Position numbers and translations under genes: made by a program. Under the pieces are notes generated by a model. That model saw nothing but the letters and a program-made list of their open reading frames with translations, did no database searches and had not been told where the DNA came from. From an uncultured Verrucomicrobiae bacterium (lineage in GTDB: Bacteria > Verrucomicrobiota > Verrucomicrobiia > Limisphaerales > J093), in assembly GCA_937976685.1 (NCBI GenBank), contig CALJWR010000240.1, positions 1 to 46,143 of the forward strand: a DNA stretch of 46,143 nt, given 5' to 3'. Numbering within the stretch: the first letter of the stretch is position 1; each line of letters starts with the position of its first letter. Below are positions 1 through 8,330 of this stretch, piece by piece.

Positions 1-521
1 ACAAACTGCCGGAAGACCTCGTTGGCCACGGTTGTTTCTTGGGTGGCCCCAACTTCCACCAGCACGCCCACCTTCGCACCCGTGTGGATATAGGCGGCGA
101 TCAGTCCGTTACCCTGCACTTCGAGACGACGGGTGCGCGCAATGCGAATGTTTTCGCGGATGCGGGAAACGGCATCCGTCCGCAAGGCCTCGAGGTCGGC
201 CGCCGGGTTTTCGGCCACCGCCCTGGCCACCTGATCGGCAAAAGCGCGGAAGAGATCATTCTTGGCGACGAAGTCCGTTTCGCAGTTGACCTCGGCAAGC
301 ACCCCAACCCGGGCACCTGGCAGCACGGCGGCCGCGATGACGCCCTGGTTGGCTTCCCGGGTCGCCTTTTTCGCTGCGGTGGCGATGCCGCGCTTGCGAA
401 GCAAATCCATCGCGGCGTTGAGATCTCCGTTGCACTCGAGGAGCGCCTTCTTGCAGTCCATCATCCCCGCGTTGGTCATCTCGCGGAGCTTCATTACGGT
501 CGTTGCGGCAATGTCAGCCAT
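1..521 (-). CDS. tsf: Elongation factor Ts, N-terminal part (cut by window start)
   Basis: EF-Ts is the guanine-nucleotide exchange factor that recharges EF-Tu with GTP during translation. Reading the minus strand from an ATG at 521 gives an uninterrupted frame of about 173 residues to the window edge. The N-terminal UBA-like helix carries the family motif AGMMDCKKALLE, followed by the core signature EVNCETDFVAKND that contacts EF-Tu. The C-terminal dimerisation part lies outside the window. It follows rpsB on the same strand after 85 bases, the classic rpsB-tsf order. Identity is secure from the two signatures. Only completeness is unknown. Confidence 0.96.
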   Translation of the reverse strand, partial: MADIAATTVMKLREMTNAGMMDCKKALLECNGDLNAAMDLLRKRGIATAAKKATREANQGVIAAAVLPGARVGVLAEVNCETDFVAKNDLFRAFADQVARAVAENPAADLEALRTDAVSRIRENIRIARTRRLEVQGNGLIAAYIHTGAKVGVLVEVGATQETTVANEVFRQF

Positions 522-563
522 AGCAGTCGTTGGTTTCGGATTGGTGTCAGTGAAGGTGGGGTG

Positions 564-578
564 CCGGCCGGCGGCCGG
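564..578 (-). terminator. GC hairpin between rpsB and tsf
   Basis: A perfect 6-bp stem (CCGGCC/GGCCGG) with a 3-base loop lies in the rpsB-tsf spacer. There is no U-tract, so if it acts in transcription it would be an attenuator or mRNA stabiliser rather than a strong terminator. Partial read-through between rpsB and tsf is known in other bacteria, and assigning that role here is inference. Confidence 0.35.
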
Positions 579-606
579 TGATTCAAATTCGGTTCACCCC
601 GGGGAA

Positions 607-1416
607 TCAGTTCGCCGTGTCGCCAGTCGCGGGCGCTTGGGTTGCCGCGCCGGCTTCGACGGCGGGCGCAGCCGCCGCGACCGGCGTTTCATCCTTCCGC
701 TCGTCTTTTTGGGCGCGGGCGGCGCGGGCCTCGTGTTCGGTGCGGCCGTGTGTCACGGCTTGAACGATTGCCGCCAGGATGACGCGGATGGATCGAATCG
801 CATCGTCGTTGCCGGCAATGGGGTAAGTCGTGAGGTCGGGATCGCAATTGGTGTCCACGATGGCGACCACGGGAATCTTGAGCCGAAGTGCTTCGGCCAC
901 CGCGTTCTTCTCCCGCTTGATGTCCACGACGAACATCGCTCCGGGCAGCGAATCCATCGCGCGGATGCCGTCCAGGTTCTTCACTAGTCGCGCCAACTCG
1001 CGGCGGAGCATAGACTGTTCCTGCTTGACGTAGCCGTTGATCGAACCATCCGCCTCCATCTTCTCGATTTCACGCAGCCGCCCCATCGAGCGTTTAATCG
1101 TCTTCATGTTGGTGAGCGTACCGCCCAACCAACGCTCGGTCACATAGGGCTGGCCGCAAGCCTTGGCCGCCTCTTTCACCGCTTCCTGCGCCTGCTTCTT
1201 CGTGCCGACAAAAAGCACCTGGCCACCCTTGGCCGCCAGCTTGGAGAGGAACTGGCACGCGGCATCGAGCTGGGCCACCGTCTTGCTCAGATCAATGATG
1301 TGGATGCCGTTCCGGGAATCAAAGATGAACGGTTTCATCTTGGGATTCCAACGCCGTGTTTGGTGTCCGAAGTGGACGCCGGCTTCGAGAAGCTCTTTGA
1401 GACCGATGCTGATCAC
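607..1416 (-). CDS. rpsB: 30S ribosomal protein S2
   Basis: S2 is a protein of the small ribosomal subunit, joins late in assembly and helps recruit S1. The 269-residue product opens with the family's signature HFGHQTRRWNPKMK and carries GTKKQAQEAVKEAA, the YVTERWLGGTLTN motif and the conserved PVVAIVDTNCDP block. The last 45 residues or so form an Ala/Lys/Glu-rich low-complexity tail typical of S2 in high-GC bacteria. The start is a GTG at 1416, supported by an SD-like AAAGGAA a few bases upstream, one of the few clear ribosome-binding sites here. It leads the rpsB-tsf operon. The 260 bases upstream (1417-1676) contain no gene and should hold its promoter. Confidence 0.97.
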   Translation of the reverse strand: MISIGLKELLEAGVHFGHQTRRWNPKMKPFIFDSRNGIHIIDLSKTVAQLDAACQFLSKLAAKGGQVLFVGTKKQAQEAVKEAAKACGQPYVTERWLGGTLTNMKTIKRSMGRLREIEKMEADGSINGYVKQEQSMLRRELARLVKNLDGIRAMDSLPGAMFVVDIKREKNAVAEALRLKIPVVAIVDTNCDPDLTTYPIAGNDDAIRSIRVILAAIVQAVTHGRTEHEARAARAQKDERKDETPVAAAAPAVEAGAATQAPATGDTAN

Positions 1417-1420
1417 AGAT

Positions 1421-1427
1421 TTCCTTT
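1421..1427 (-). promoter_or_regulatory. Shine-Dalgarno site of rpsB
   Basis: On the minus strand AAAGGAA lies four bases before the GTG at 1416 and fixes that start. It is notable because most genes in the window, including the whole BMC operon, lack such a site. Confidence 0.6.
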
Positions 1428-1676
1428 GGTTGTCAGCCTGGCTTGCTGGGCCAGACCATCCCGCGGATCACGGGATTCTGGTTCGATGTTGTTGTGGCCG
1501 GCCGGCGTCCACCCGGACGCGGCAGTTTGATGGCCGTTTTCCGCTTCCGGGATCCGGTTTGAAACGATTCCCCTCGGCAGGAGAGCGCGGAAGGTAACAA
1601 TGCCGTCCCGCACCGCAACAGTTATTTGTGTCGGCGCGCGGGTGAACGGGGGTTCCCCGGAGTCTCGAGCGCCCGG

Positions 1677-2666
1677 TCACTGGGGCAGAAGATCTTTGAC
1701 CATCTGCCGCTCTTCGGCCAGTTCCTGGACAGAGGCGTCAATCTTCGCGCGGGCGTGGCTATTCAAGTTGAGTCCCTGAACGATCTCCCAGCGCTTCCCG
1801 TCGCTGCGGACCGGGAACGAGCAGATCAGCCCCTTCTCGATCCCATAGCTCCCGTCCGAGCAGACACAGACGCTGTGCCAGTCGCCGTCAGGAGTGGGCT
1901 CGACAATCGAACGCACGCTGTCCACCACGGCATTGGCGGCACTGGCAGCGCTGGAGGCTCCACGCGCCTTGATGATAGCCGCCCCGCGCTGGCCGACGGT
2001 GGGAACAAAGGTGTTCCGCAGCCATTCCTCGTCTCGAATGACCTCGTAGGCTGGCACGCCGTTGATGCGGGCGTGATAGTAGTCCGGGAACATCGTGGGA
2101 CTGTGATTGCCCCAAACCGCCACATTTGAGACCTCGGTCACCTCTGCGCCGGCCTTCTTGGCGAGCTGGGTCTTGGCCCGGTTTTCATCCAGCCGTGTCA
2201 TCGCCATCCAGCGGTCGGCGGGGATTTCCTTCGCGTTGTTCATCGCGATCAGACAGTTGGTGTTGCAGGGATTGCCCACCACCAAGATCCGCACGTCGCT
2301 GGCCGCGTTACGCGCAATGGCCTGGCCCTGACCGATGAAGATCTTGCCGTTGATACCCAGCAGGTCCTTGCGCTCCATCCCCTGCTTCCGGGGAACGCTG
2401 CCCACGAGCAGAGCCCAGTTCACGCCCCGGAACCCTTCGTCCAAGTTGGCGGTGGGAATCACCCCCTTGAGCAGTGGAAAGGCGCAATCATCAAGTTCCA
2501 TGACCACGCCGCCGAGGGCCGGCAGGGCCGGCTCGATCTCGATCAAGTGCAAGACCACCGGCTGGTTCGGGCCGAACATCGCGCCGGAAGCTATGCGAAA
2601 CAAGAGGGCGTATCCAATCTGGCCGGCGGCGCCCGTGACCGCCACGTGGATGGGTGTTGTGTTCAT
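1677..2666 (-). CDS. mdh: Malate dehydrogenase (NAD-dependent, type 2)
   Basis: The enzyme interconverts malate and oxaloacetate with NAD in the TCA cycle, in the cytoplasm. The 329-residue product has the Rossmann signature [19 protein letters not shown], which is the cytosolic/Thermus-type MDH form (GAAGQI, long family). It also has [13 protein letters not shown] with the substrate arginines, [21 protein letters not shown] with the catalytic Asp region, and [12 protein letters not shown] with the catalytic His. The start was set at ATG 2666. A TTG one codon upstream (2669) is the alternative. It is divergent from the large sigma-like gene and is not related in sequence type to the second dehydrogenase in the BMC operon. 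Confidence 0.95.
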   Translation of the reverse strand: MNTTPIHVAVTGAAGQIGYALLFRIASGAMFGPNQPVVLHLIEIEPALPALGGVVMELDDCAFPLLKGVIPTANLDEGFRGVNWALLVGSVPRKQGMERKDLLGINGKIFIGQGQAIARNAASDVRILVVGNPCNTNCLIAMNNAKEIPADRWMAMTRLDENRAKTQLAKKAGAEVTEVSNVAVWGNHSPTMFPDYYHARINGVPAYEVIRDEEWLRNTFVPTVGQRGAAIIKARGASSAASAANAVVDSVRSIVEPTPDGDWHSVCVCSDGSYGIEKGLICSFPVRSDGKRWEIVQGLNLNSHARAKIDASVQELAEERQMVKDLLPQ

Positions 2667-2671
2667 CAAGA

Positions 2672-2694
2672 ATCCCGCCTCGCGGGAGCGGGAT
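2672..2694 (-). promoter_or_regulatory. Hairpin abutting the mdh start codon
   Basis: A 7-bp inverted repeat (ATCCCGC/GCGGGAT) with a 9-base loop ends five bases before the mdh ATG. An alternative 5-bp stem (CCCGC/GCGGG, 2674-2686) shares one arm. Such a leader could hide the translation start, but a regulatory role is inference. Confidence 0.3.
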
Positions 2695-2835
2695 CATTGC
2701 GGGGAACGGGGGCCCGCGCAAGCACGGCCATCTGGAAAGAATTCGTTGGCCAAACGGATCGGGTTCAAACGACTTAACGGTTGTGGTTGCATTTCCGGCG
2801 ATGATTGACAACCCTCAAGGAGTCGGTTGCGTTTA

Positions 2836-5800
2836 ATGGATTCATCCGCACAGGTTGAGTTGGTGAGACGTTGCCAGCGCGGTGACAGCGCGGCGTGGGA
2901 AGAATTGGTTTCCGCCTTCTACGCCGAAGTGGGTCGTTTCATCTTTCTTCTGAATCCGGCCTATGCCGAAACTGAAGTGGAAGAAGTGGCGGCCGGTGTG
3001 TTCTTGGATTCGGTCCGGGCGGTGGCTTTCTTCGGCGGCCGAAATCCCGCGCGCGTTGGCTTGTTCTATGCCGCCCTGCGGAAAGCAGCCACCCATCATC
3101 CGCGGCGGGAAAGCAGGGTTCAGAATCCTCCGCAGCCAGCCGGTGGCGGGAACCCGAACGGGCGGTCCGGCCCCCCAGCCCATCTCGCGCTGTTTCTCGC
3201 CTTGGACCATCTCGGCGGACCCTGCCGGGATTTGATCGTCCTCCGATACTTTGGAAATTTGGAGTTGGCCGACCTGGCTCCCGAGTTCGAGGTGAGCGAG
3301 GCGACGCTCGCCATCAGAATTGCCAAGTGTCTCGGAACCTTGGGCGGACTGATGGCGTTGGAGGCCCCGGGCGGCGACCGGCAGGCTGCGGAGGAGGCCG
3401 AGGATGGGGCCTCCGCAGAACTGATTACTGCGGCGCTTCTGAGTTACCGCGAGTGGCGCCTTGGGCAACTGCCGCCAAGTCTCCAGCCTCCGGATTCCCT
3501 GCTCCCCCAAATTCGCGCGGCGCTTACCCGCTCGCCCGAAGCGCGGTCGCGCGTCGAGCTGCGCCGGGCGGCCCGGTTCGTTAAACCCGACATCGTGGCC
3601 AAGGCCATCGGTGCTGCCGCCGGCGTTGTCACCGTCGCCACAGGTATCGCGTTGGTCGCCAGCAGGACTGGGCGGGATGCCGGCGCGGGCGGAGGCTCGG
3701 CCCACGACAACCGGATGACGGGACTTGGCCTCAGCACGATAACGCCTCCCGGTCAGGAAACGAGCTTGAACCGCGGGACCGAGCGCGAGTTCGAGGAGTT
3801 TGTCAGCCGGCTGCTGCCGGTGAATCCCCTCCCTAGTCCGGCGCCGATTGCGGCCGGGGCTTCGACGGTCAACACCAGCGCACCGGAGCCGACGGAACCT
3901 TCTAGCGCTGGTGCCAGCTTGACCAGCCCATCCCCCTCTGCACCGACGGACGCGAAGCTGCAAGTCGCCAAGGACCCGTCTCGCAGCGCGGAAGCACCGT
4001 TGTCCAACAGTTCAGCAGCTACCCCAACGCTGACGACGGGCCGGGTAACCTCGAACGGCGACCCGACGGCGCCATCCGGAAGCGAGGCTTCTGGATTGAC
4101 CGTGACGGCATCCGGAGGTGCCGGCTCCAGCCAGCCACCGTGGACCGCCGAACAGGCGGAGGGGATGGCGCCCGCGTGGATGTTACGGGGATCCGGACCA
4201 GTCGCGCGTGCAGCGATGGAACTGCGGACGTTTGCCCATTACGGTGCCACCCCGCTGCTGGAAAATGTGCCGGCGACTTTTGGACGGGCTCTGAATTCTC
4301 CAGCGTTTCCGTTCGGTCAATCCGACGCCCAAGTGGCAGGGGGGGCGACCAACGTCCCCGCCGTCCCGAGCGCTCCCCGGAAGCCGGAGCCAATGCCCCT
4401 TTCCGCGGGGGACCAGCTTGCTGCCACCAAGGCGGAACCGGCCACCGGACCGGTTGGCGACTCGCTGGCCGCCGCCGTGGACGGAGTGGTCTCAGCGGCT
4501 GGCAGGCAACCGGATTCCGGCGGTTCCCCGGCCGTGGGAACCGGGGTTGCGGAGTTCTCAAATCAGACGGACTGGACGGTAGAAGTCGTCGCTGCGAGGC
4601 CCAGCGCCGGGGCTGCGGAGGTAGCGCCTCCAGAATTGACTGCGGCCTCCTCGGCGGCCACCGCAGCGGCGGTCAGCTCGATTGGGGAAGCGGCCCAAAG
4701 TGGCGACTCGGGATTGGCGTCTTCGCAAGCGAGGACCGACGTGGAGATTGCCCGCCAGCCGCTTGCGCCGAAGACCGACCGGAACGTGGAGACCCCGGAG
4801 CAGCTCGCAGCGACCGCGGCAGCCGAGTCCAACCTGCCCCAGGAGAACTCGCTCGTGGACGACTCGGTTCCCAAGACAGCGCCTCCTGATTCGATTGCGA
4901 CTGCAGTGGAACCGGTCCGGCGGCAGGAAGCGTCATCGCAGGCCTTCCAAATGCAGCTAGTCGCGGTCCCGGGCTCGAACAACGGCGGAAAGCGGGAGCA
5001 GAGTACCGACTCAGACGCTTCGCCACTCGCTCGTGCCGACACCCGTTCAAAGGTGGATTCTGACTCTGAGGTGGCGTTTTCAACTTCGGCTCCAAGTGAG
5101 GCAGAGGCGAAGCCGGCAGGCGGTCTCGCGTCCCGTCCCCTCATCGGGCTGAACCTGAACTTTCGCGTTCACCTGGGCGGCAAGCCGGTGGGTACCGTGG
5201 GTATCAGCGGTTCGAGGCCCTTCGCCGAGCCATCGGTTGCCGATTCACGGAATCCGACTTCCGGCGAAACCGGGGTTTCGGAGGGCGTTACTCTCGCTCC
5301 CGCTTCAGCGCCGAAGCCGATGCCAATCGCAGGCCGGGCGGAGAATTGGAACCGCCGGGTGACCCCGCTGCATCCGTTGGCGGAGCGAACCCACGCGTCG
5401 CGTCCCGCCCCGATCGCCTCGGCCTACCGATCGTCCGATCGCCCTTACCAAGCCAATCAGCCTCCCGTTCTGAGGGTTGCGAGTGTGAGGCCGGCAGCGG
5501 GCACGGCAAACGATTTTCTCTCAACCGATCCCGACGAGAAGGCTTTGGCCGCTGTCAATTCAGGGATGCTGCCGGAAACCGGAAGCGCGTCGGCGAAGTT
5601 CGTGAGGGAGGAGATCACCCGCAGCCTCCGAAGAAATCTCAACTCCCCGCCGATGCCCCAAGTCTTGGAGGAATTCCGCTTTGCTGACCGGGCCGGCCGG
5701 TTGGTGCTTCTTGACAGCGATGGGTCGGAGTTCCCGGTGGTATCAGAGTCAGGAGAGGAAGCGTTTGCCTCCCTCGCGTCGTTGGCGCGCACGCTTCGGA

Positions 5801-6027
5801 CGTTTGGCCTGCCGCTGCGGTTCTCGGCATCCGGCCTCAGCCTTTCCACCGGTGAAATCGTGACTTTTGAGGGCTGGGTGGAGCCGGAGGACGATTCGGT
5901 CTCCGAAGTTCCGCGCACCGCCAGCGAAGGCGGCCCCGAGGTTCTGGCGGCGGCACAGGTTCGCGGCGAGGTCCAAGTCGGCGCCCGGCAGCGCTTTCCG
6001 ATTAGTGCCACGAGCGGCCGGGATTGA
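2836..6027 (+). CDS. ECF-sigma-like protein with membrane segment and long disordered tail
   Basis: This 1063-residue protein begins with a sigma-70 region 2-like segment (about residues 5-95: VRRCQRGDSAAWEELVSAFY), a Pro/Gly linker and a region 4-like helix-turn-helix (about 125-180: RDLIVLRYFGNLELADLA). After a helical stretch there is one hydrophobic segment around residues 260-280. Then follow more than 600 residues rich in Ala, Ser, Thr, Pro and Glu with no visible fold, and a C-terminal block of about 110 residues (from LEEFRFADRAGRLVLLDSDG) that looks globular. ATG 2836 follows an AAGGAG by 13 bases. TTG 2827 is the alternative start. No anti-sigma gene is adjacent. It may be a membrane-tethered sigma factor, or a signalling protein that has lost sigma activity. 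The C-terminal block is unrecognised. Confidence 0.8.
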   Translation: MDSSAQVELVRRCQRGDSAAWEELVSAFYAEVGRFIFLLNPAYAETEVEEVAAGVFLDSVRAVAFFGGRNPARVGLFYAALRKAATHHPRRESRVQNPPQPAGGGNPNGRSGPPAHLALFLALDHLGGPCRDLIVLRYFGNLELADLAPEFEVSEATLAIRIAKCLGTLGGLMALEAPGGDRQAAEEAEDGASAELITAALLSYREWRLGQLPPSLQPPDSLLPQIRAALTRSPEARSRVELRRAARFVKPDIVAKAIGAAAGVVTVATGIALVASRTGRDAGAGGGSAHDNRMTGLGLSTITPPGQETSLNRGTEREFEEFVSRLLPVNPLPSPAPIAAGASTVNTSAPEPTEPSSAGASLTSPSPSAPTDAKLQVAKDPSRSAEAPLSNSSAATPTLTTGRVTSNGDPTAPSGSEASGLTVTASGGAGSSQPPWTAEQAEGMAPAWMLRGSGPVARAAMELRTFAHYGATPLLENVPATFGRALNSPAFPFGQSDAQVAGGATNVPAVPSAPRKPEPMPLSAGDQLAATKAEPATGPVGDSLAAAVDGVVSAAGRQPDSGGSPAVGTGVAEFSNQTDWTVEVVAARPSAGAAEVAPPELTAASSAATAAAVSSIGEAAQSGDSGLASSQARTDVEIARQPLAPKTDRNVETPEQLAATAAAESNLPQENSLVDDSVPKTAPPDSIATAVEPVRRQEASSQAFQMQLVAVPGSNNGGKREQSTDSDASPLARADTRSKVDSDSEVAFSTSAPSEAEAKPAGGLASRPLIGLNLNFRVHLGGKPVGTVGISGSRPFAEPSVADSRNPTSGETGVSEGVTLAPASAPKPMPIAGRAENWNRRVTPLHPLAERTHASRPAPIASAYRSSDRPYQANQPPVLRVASVRPAAGTANDFLSTDPDEKALAAVNSGMLPETGSASAKFVREEITRSLRRNLNSPPMPQVLEEFRFADRAGRLVLLDSDGSEFPVVSESGEEAFASLASLARTLRTFGLPLRFSASGLSLSTGEIVTFEGWVEPEDDSVSEVPRTASEGGPEVLAAAQVRGEVQVGARQRFPISATSGRD

Positions 6028-6029
6028 GG

Positions 6030-6043
6030 CCCCGTTAACGGGG
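6030..6043. terminator. Palindrome between convergent genes
   Basis: A perfect 14-base palindrome (CCCCGTTAACGGGG) starts two bases after the stop of the sigma-like gene and covers the stop codon of the deoR gene read from the other strand. It can fold as a 5-bp stem with a TTAA loop in either transcript, but neither side has a U-tract. Confidence 0.4.
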
Positions 6044-6808
6044 AGGCGCGGCGCTGGCAACAATCACTTCGACCCGGCGGCTGCGGAGTTGCTCCACTAA
6101 CTCACCGGGCGCTCCCGCGTCGGTGACCACGGCGTGGACTTGCTGGAGGTCGCACACGAAGCCCATCGAGCGGCGCCCGAACTTGGTGTGATCCAGGCAG
6201 TAAATTACCCGCTGGGCAGCCCGCATCATCGCCACTTGAATCTCGATCAGCAAGGCGTGCGAGTTGGTAATTCCGTCCGTGGTGATGCCGCCAGCCCCCA
6301 TCACGGCCACGTCCGCGTGCATCTTCGAGAATGATTCCACGGCCAGCGGCCCCACCAAGACACCCAGCCGCGGATAGAGCACGCCCCCGGACAGCACCAC
6401 CTCGACCTGGCTGGAAGCCGCGTAGAGGTTCGCCACTGGCAGGGAATTGGTGATGATCTGCGGCTTCCGTGACTCCAAGTAACGGGCCGCGTGGTACGGC
6501 GTGGTGCCAGCGTCAATGATCACACTTTGCCCCGCACCAATCAGGTCCGCGCACGCGCGTCCAATCGCCTCCTTTTCGTCGAGCTGATGCGTGTCCCGGG
6601 CGTTAAACACAAACTCGTCCGAACGCGGATTCACCAAACGGGCCCCTCCGTGGGTCCGCCGTACGGACCCACCGCCTTCCAGCGCGGTGAGATCGCGGCG
6701 GACGGTGGACTGAGAAACTCCCAACTGGTTGGCCAGCTCCTCCAAGGAGGCGAATTCCACCTTTTGAAGGTATTCCTCGATTCGAGCTTGGCGTTCTTCG
6801 GCCTGCAC
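6035..6808 (-). CDS. DeoR-family transcriptional regulator of the BMC operon
   Basis: DeoR-family proteins repress sugar catabolic genes and release DNA on binding a phosphorylated sugar. The 257-residue product has an N-terminal winged helix-turn-helix (about residues 8-60, ELANQLGVSQSTVRRDLTAL) with the family hallmark THGGA. The C-terminal sensor domain shows DAGTTPYHAARYL, TNSLPVANLY, LSGGVLYP and the GAGGI element. The start is a GTG at 6808. It is transcribed away from the BMC genes, with 86 bases between the two starts, so local control of the operon is the natural reading. A deoxy-sugar phosphate such as fuculose- or rhamnulose-1-phosphate is the likely effector by context, and this is inference. 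Confidence 0.92.
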   Translation of the reverse strand: MQAEERQARIEEYLQKVEFASLEELANQLGVSQSTVRRDLTALEGGGSVRRTHGGARLVNPRSDEFVFNARDTHQLDEKEAIGRACADLIGAGQSVIIDAGTTPYHAARYLESRKPQIITNSLPVANLYAASSQVEVVLSGGVLYPRLGVLVGPLAVESFSKMHADVAVMGAGGITTDGITNSHALLIEIQVAMMRAAQRVIYCLDHTKFGRRSMGFVCDLQQVHAVVTDAGAPGELVEQLRSRRVEVIVASAAPPR

Positions 6809-6843
6809 GTTGGCAAATTGTTGGAAGATATTGAAAGATTATG

Positions 6844-6860
6844 CAAGAAATTTCTTGACG
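6844..6860 (+). promoter_or_regulatory. Putative DeoR operator overlapping a -35 element
   Basis: The deoR-pduL spacer holds a perfect 14-base palindrome, CAAGAAATTTCTTG (6844-6857). Its right end overlaps TTGACG (6855-6860), a good -35 hexamer. Further GAAA steps occur at 6832 and 6893, in keeping with the repeated GAAA/TTTC motifs bound by many DeoR proteins. No convincing -10 is visible (TCATTT at 17-base spacing). The position suits a repressor that blocks polymerase. Confidence 0.5.
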
Positions 6861-6894
6861 CAGCCAGCGGCCTATGGTCATTTGTCATCCAGAA

Positions 6895-7572
6895 ATGACT
6901 CCTCCCGGATCATCTCTGCCCCGTGCCGTGGTCGAACATCTGGTTCGGCAACTCGTGTACGAGCGTTTGGGAAAGCCGCTGCCCCGCGTGGCTTCGGCAC
7001 CGAACCCTCTGGTTGTCAACGTCAGCGCGCGCCATTGCCACCTCACCCAGGCGGCGGTGGAGGCGTTGTTTGGAAAGGGGCATCAATTAGGCGTCCACAA
7101 ATGGCTCTACCAGGACGGCCAGTTCGCCGCCAAGGAGACCGTGACGTTGATTGGTCCCCGGAGCCGCGTGATTTCGAATCTGCGAATTCTGGGTCCCTGC
7201 CGCAGCTTAAACCAGGTGGAACTCGCCTACACCGATTCCATTGCTCTGGGGTTCGAGATTCCGCTGAGGATTTCGGGTGACATCAAGGGCACGCCCGGCT
7301 GCATGTTGATGGGGCCGGCCGGTTTTTTTGAGATGAAGGAAGGCGTGATCCGGGCCTTGCGGCATGTTCACATGCATCCGGAGGACGCCGCCTTTTACGG
7401 AGTGAAAGCCGGTGACGCGATGAAACTGCGCATTGGCGGTCCCTGCGCCCTCACGCTGGAGCGCATGCTCTGCCGGGTGGACCCGAGCTTCAAACTGGAA
7501 GTCCACGTTGACACCGACGAGGGCAACGCCTGCAACTTGCAGCCGAACACCCCTTGCGAACTGATCAAATGA
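6895..7572 (+). CDS. pduL: PduL-type phosphotransacylase of the BMC
   Basis: PduL (PTAC) converts acyl-CoA plus phosphate to acyl phosphate and CoA inside catabolic microcompartments, regenerating the CoA used by the aldehyde dehydrogenase. The 225-residue protein shows both metal-binding clusters of the family: ARHCHLT (His47, His49) and RHVHMHPEDA (His157, His159, His161). Residues 7-26 form an amphipathic helix (LPRAVVEHLVRQLVYERLG) followed by a Pro-containing linker, which is the expected encapsulation peptide. ATG 6895 was chosen because it places this helix at the N-terminus. ATG 6874 would add seven residues. No SD precedes it, and with the -35 at 6855 the transcript would have a very short leader. 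It is the first gene of the operon. Confidence 0.93.
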   Translation: MTPPGSSLPRAVVEHLVRQLVYERLGKPLPRVASAPNPLVVNVSARHCHLTQAAVEALFGKGHQLGVHKWLYQDGQFAAKETVTLIGPRSRVISNLRILGPCRSLNQVELAYTDSIALGFEIPLRISGDIKGTPGCMLMGPAGFFEMKEGVIRALRHVHMHPEDAAFYGVKAGDAMKLRIGGPCALTLERMLCRVDPSFKLEVHVDTDEGNACNLQPNTPCELIK

Positions 7573-7627
7573 GAAACTGATTTCTCCTCCGTAGCGACTG
7601 ACTCCAAACTCCCAACTCCTGACACTT

Positions 7628-7918
7628 ATGAGCGAAGCACTCGGCATGATCGAAACCAAAGGCTACGTCGGCGCTGTTGAAGCCAGCGACGCGATGGTCA
7701 AGGCGGCCAACGTAACCCTCGTCAAAACCATCCCCATCGGCGGCGGTCTGATCACCGTCCTCGCCAAAGGGGACGTCGGCAGCGTCAAGGCGGCCGTAGA
7801 TGCCGGCTCGAAAGCGGCCGCGAAGGTGGGCGAACTCATCAGTTCGCACATTATCGCGCGCCCGCATGAGGACCTGCTCAAGTCGTTCCTGGGCGAATCC
7901 GCGCCAGCGAAGAAGTAG
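7628..7918 (+). CDS. BMC-H shell protein 1
   Basis: This 96-residue single-domain BMC protein (pfam00936 fold) would form the flat hexamers that tile the facets of the shell. It opens with the diagnostic ALGMIETKGYVGAVEASDAMVKAANV and has the conserved RPHEDL end. The pore loop reads PIGGGL, so three glycines line the hexamer pore instead of the common GSG. A short Lys/Ala tail follows. It has no SD. The leader before the ATG is C/T-rich, as for the other shell genes. It lies 55 bases after pduL. Confidence 0.95.
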   Translation: MSEALGMIETKGYVGAVEASDAMVKAANVTLVKTIPIGGGLITVLAKGDVGSVKAAVDAGSKAAAKVGELISSHIIARPHEDLLKSFLGESAPAKK

Positions 7919-7957
7919 CGGCGACCGCAACCTCGACTCTCATCCCTCTCAAACTCT

Positions 7958-8236
7958 ATGGCACAACAAGCGATTGGCATGATCGAATGCAAGGGTCTGT
8001 GCGCGCTGCTCGAAGCCAGCGATGCCGCCCTCAAAGCCGCGAACGTCACCCTCGTCGGCTGGGAAAAGATTGGCAGCGGTTACGTGACGTCCTTCTTCCG
8101 CGGCGATGTGGCTGCGGTCAAGGCGGCCACCGACGCCGGCGCGGCGGCGGCGGCCCAAGTGGGGCAGGTCATCAGCGTACAAGTCATTCCCCGGCCACAC
8201 GAAGGTCTGAGCGCCCTCGGGAAGTGGCTGCAATAA
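7958..8236 (+). CDS. BMC-H shell protein 2
   Basis: This is a 92-residue BMC-H hexamer-forming shell protein. It starts [20 protein letters not shown] and has the canonical pore loop KIGSG seen in PduA-like hexamers that pass small polar metabolites. A single Cys in the first strand (MIECKG) and a bulky Trp/Glu just before the pore loop distinguish it from its two paralogues here. It follows BMC-H 1 after 39 bases and most likely arose by tandem duplication. Confidence 0.95.
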   Translation: MAQQAIGMIECKGLCALLEASDAALKAANVTLVGWEKIGSGYVTSFFRGDVAAVKAATDAGAAAAAQVGQVISVQVIPRPHEGLSALGKWLQ

Positions 8237-8330
8237 CCGAGCGTGCCAGCCGGCAGCGGGAGTTCAACGGATTTCGACCGCACGGTCCCCGCCGACTTCG
8301 AATGCTGGCGCCAGACATTGACTCAGCCCC

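Noticed and set aside
2805-2810. TTGACA as a promoter -35 for the sigma-like gene
   Set aside because: A -10 at normal spacing would fall on the start codon region and no matching hexamer is present.
6874-6894. Upstream ATG as the start of pduL
   Set aside because: It would add seven residues before the targeting helix and overlaps the region expected to hold the -10. It cannot be fully excluded.
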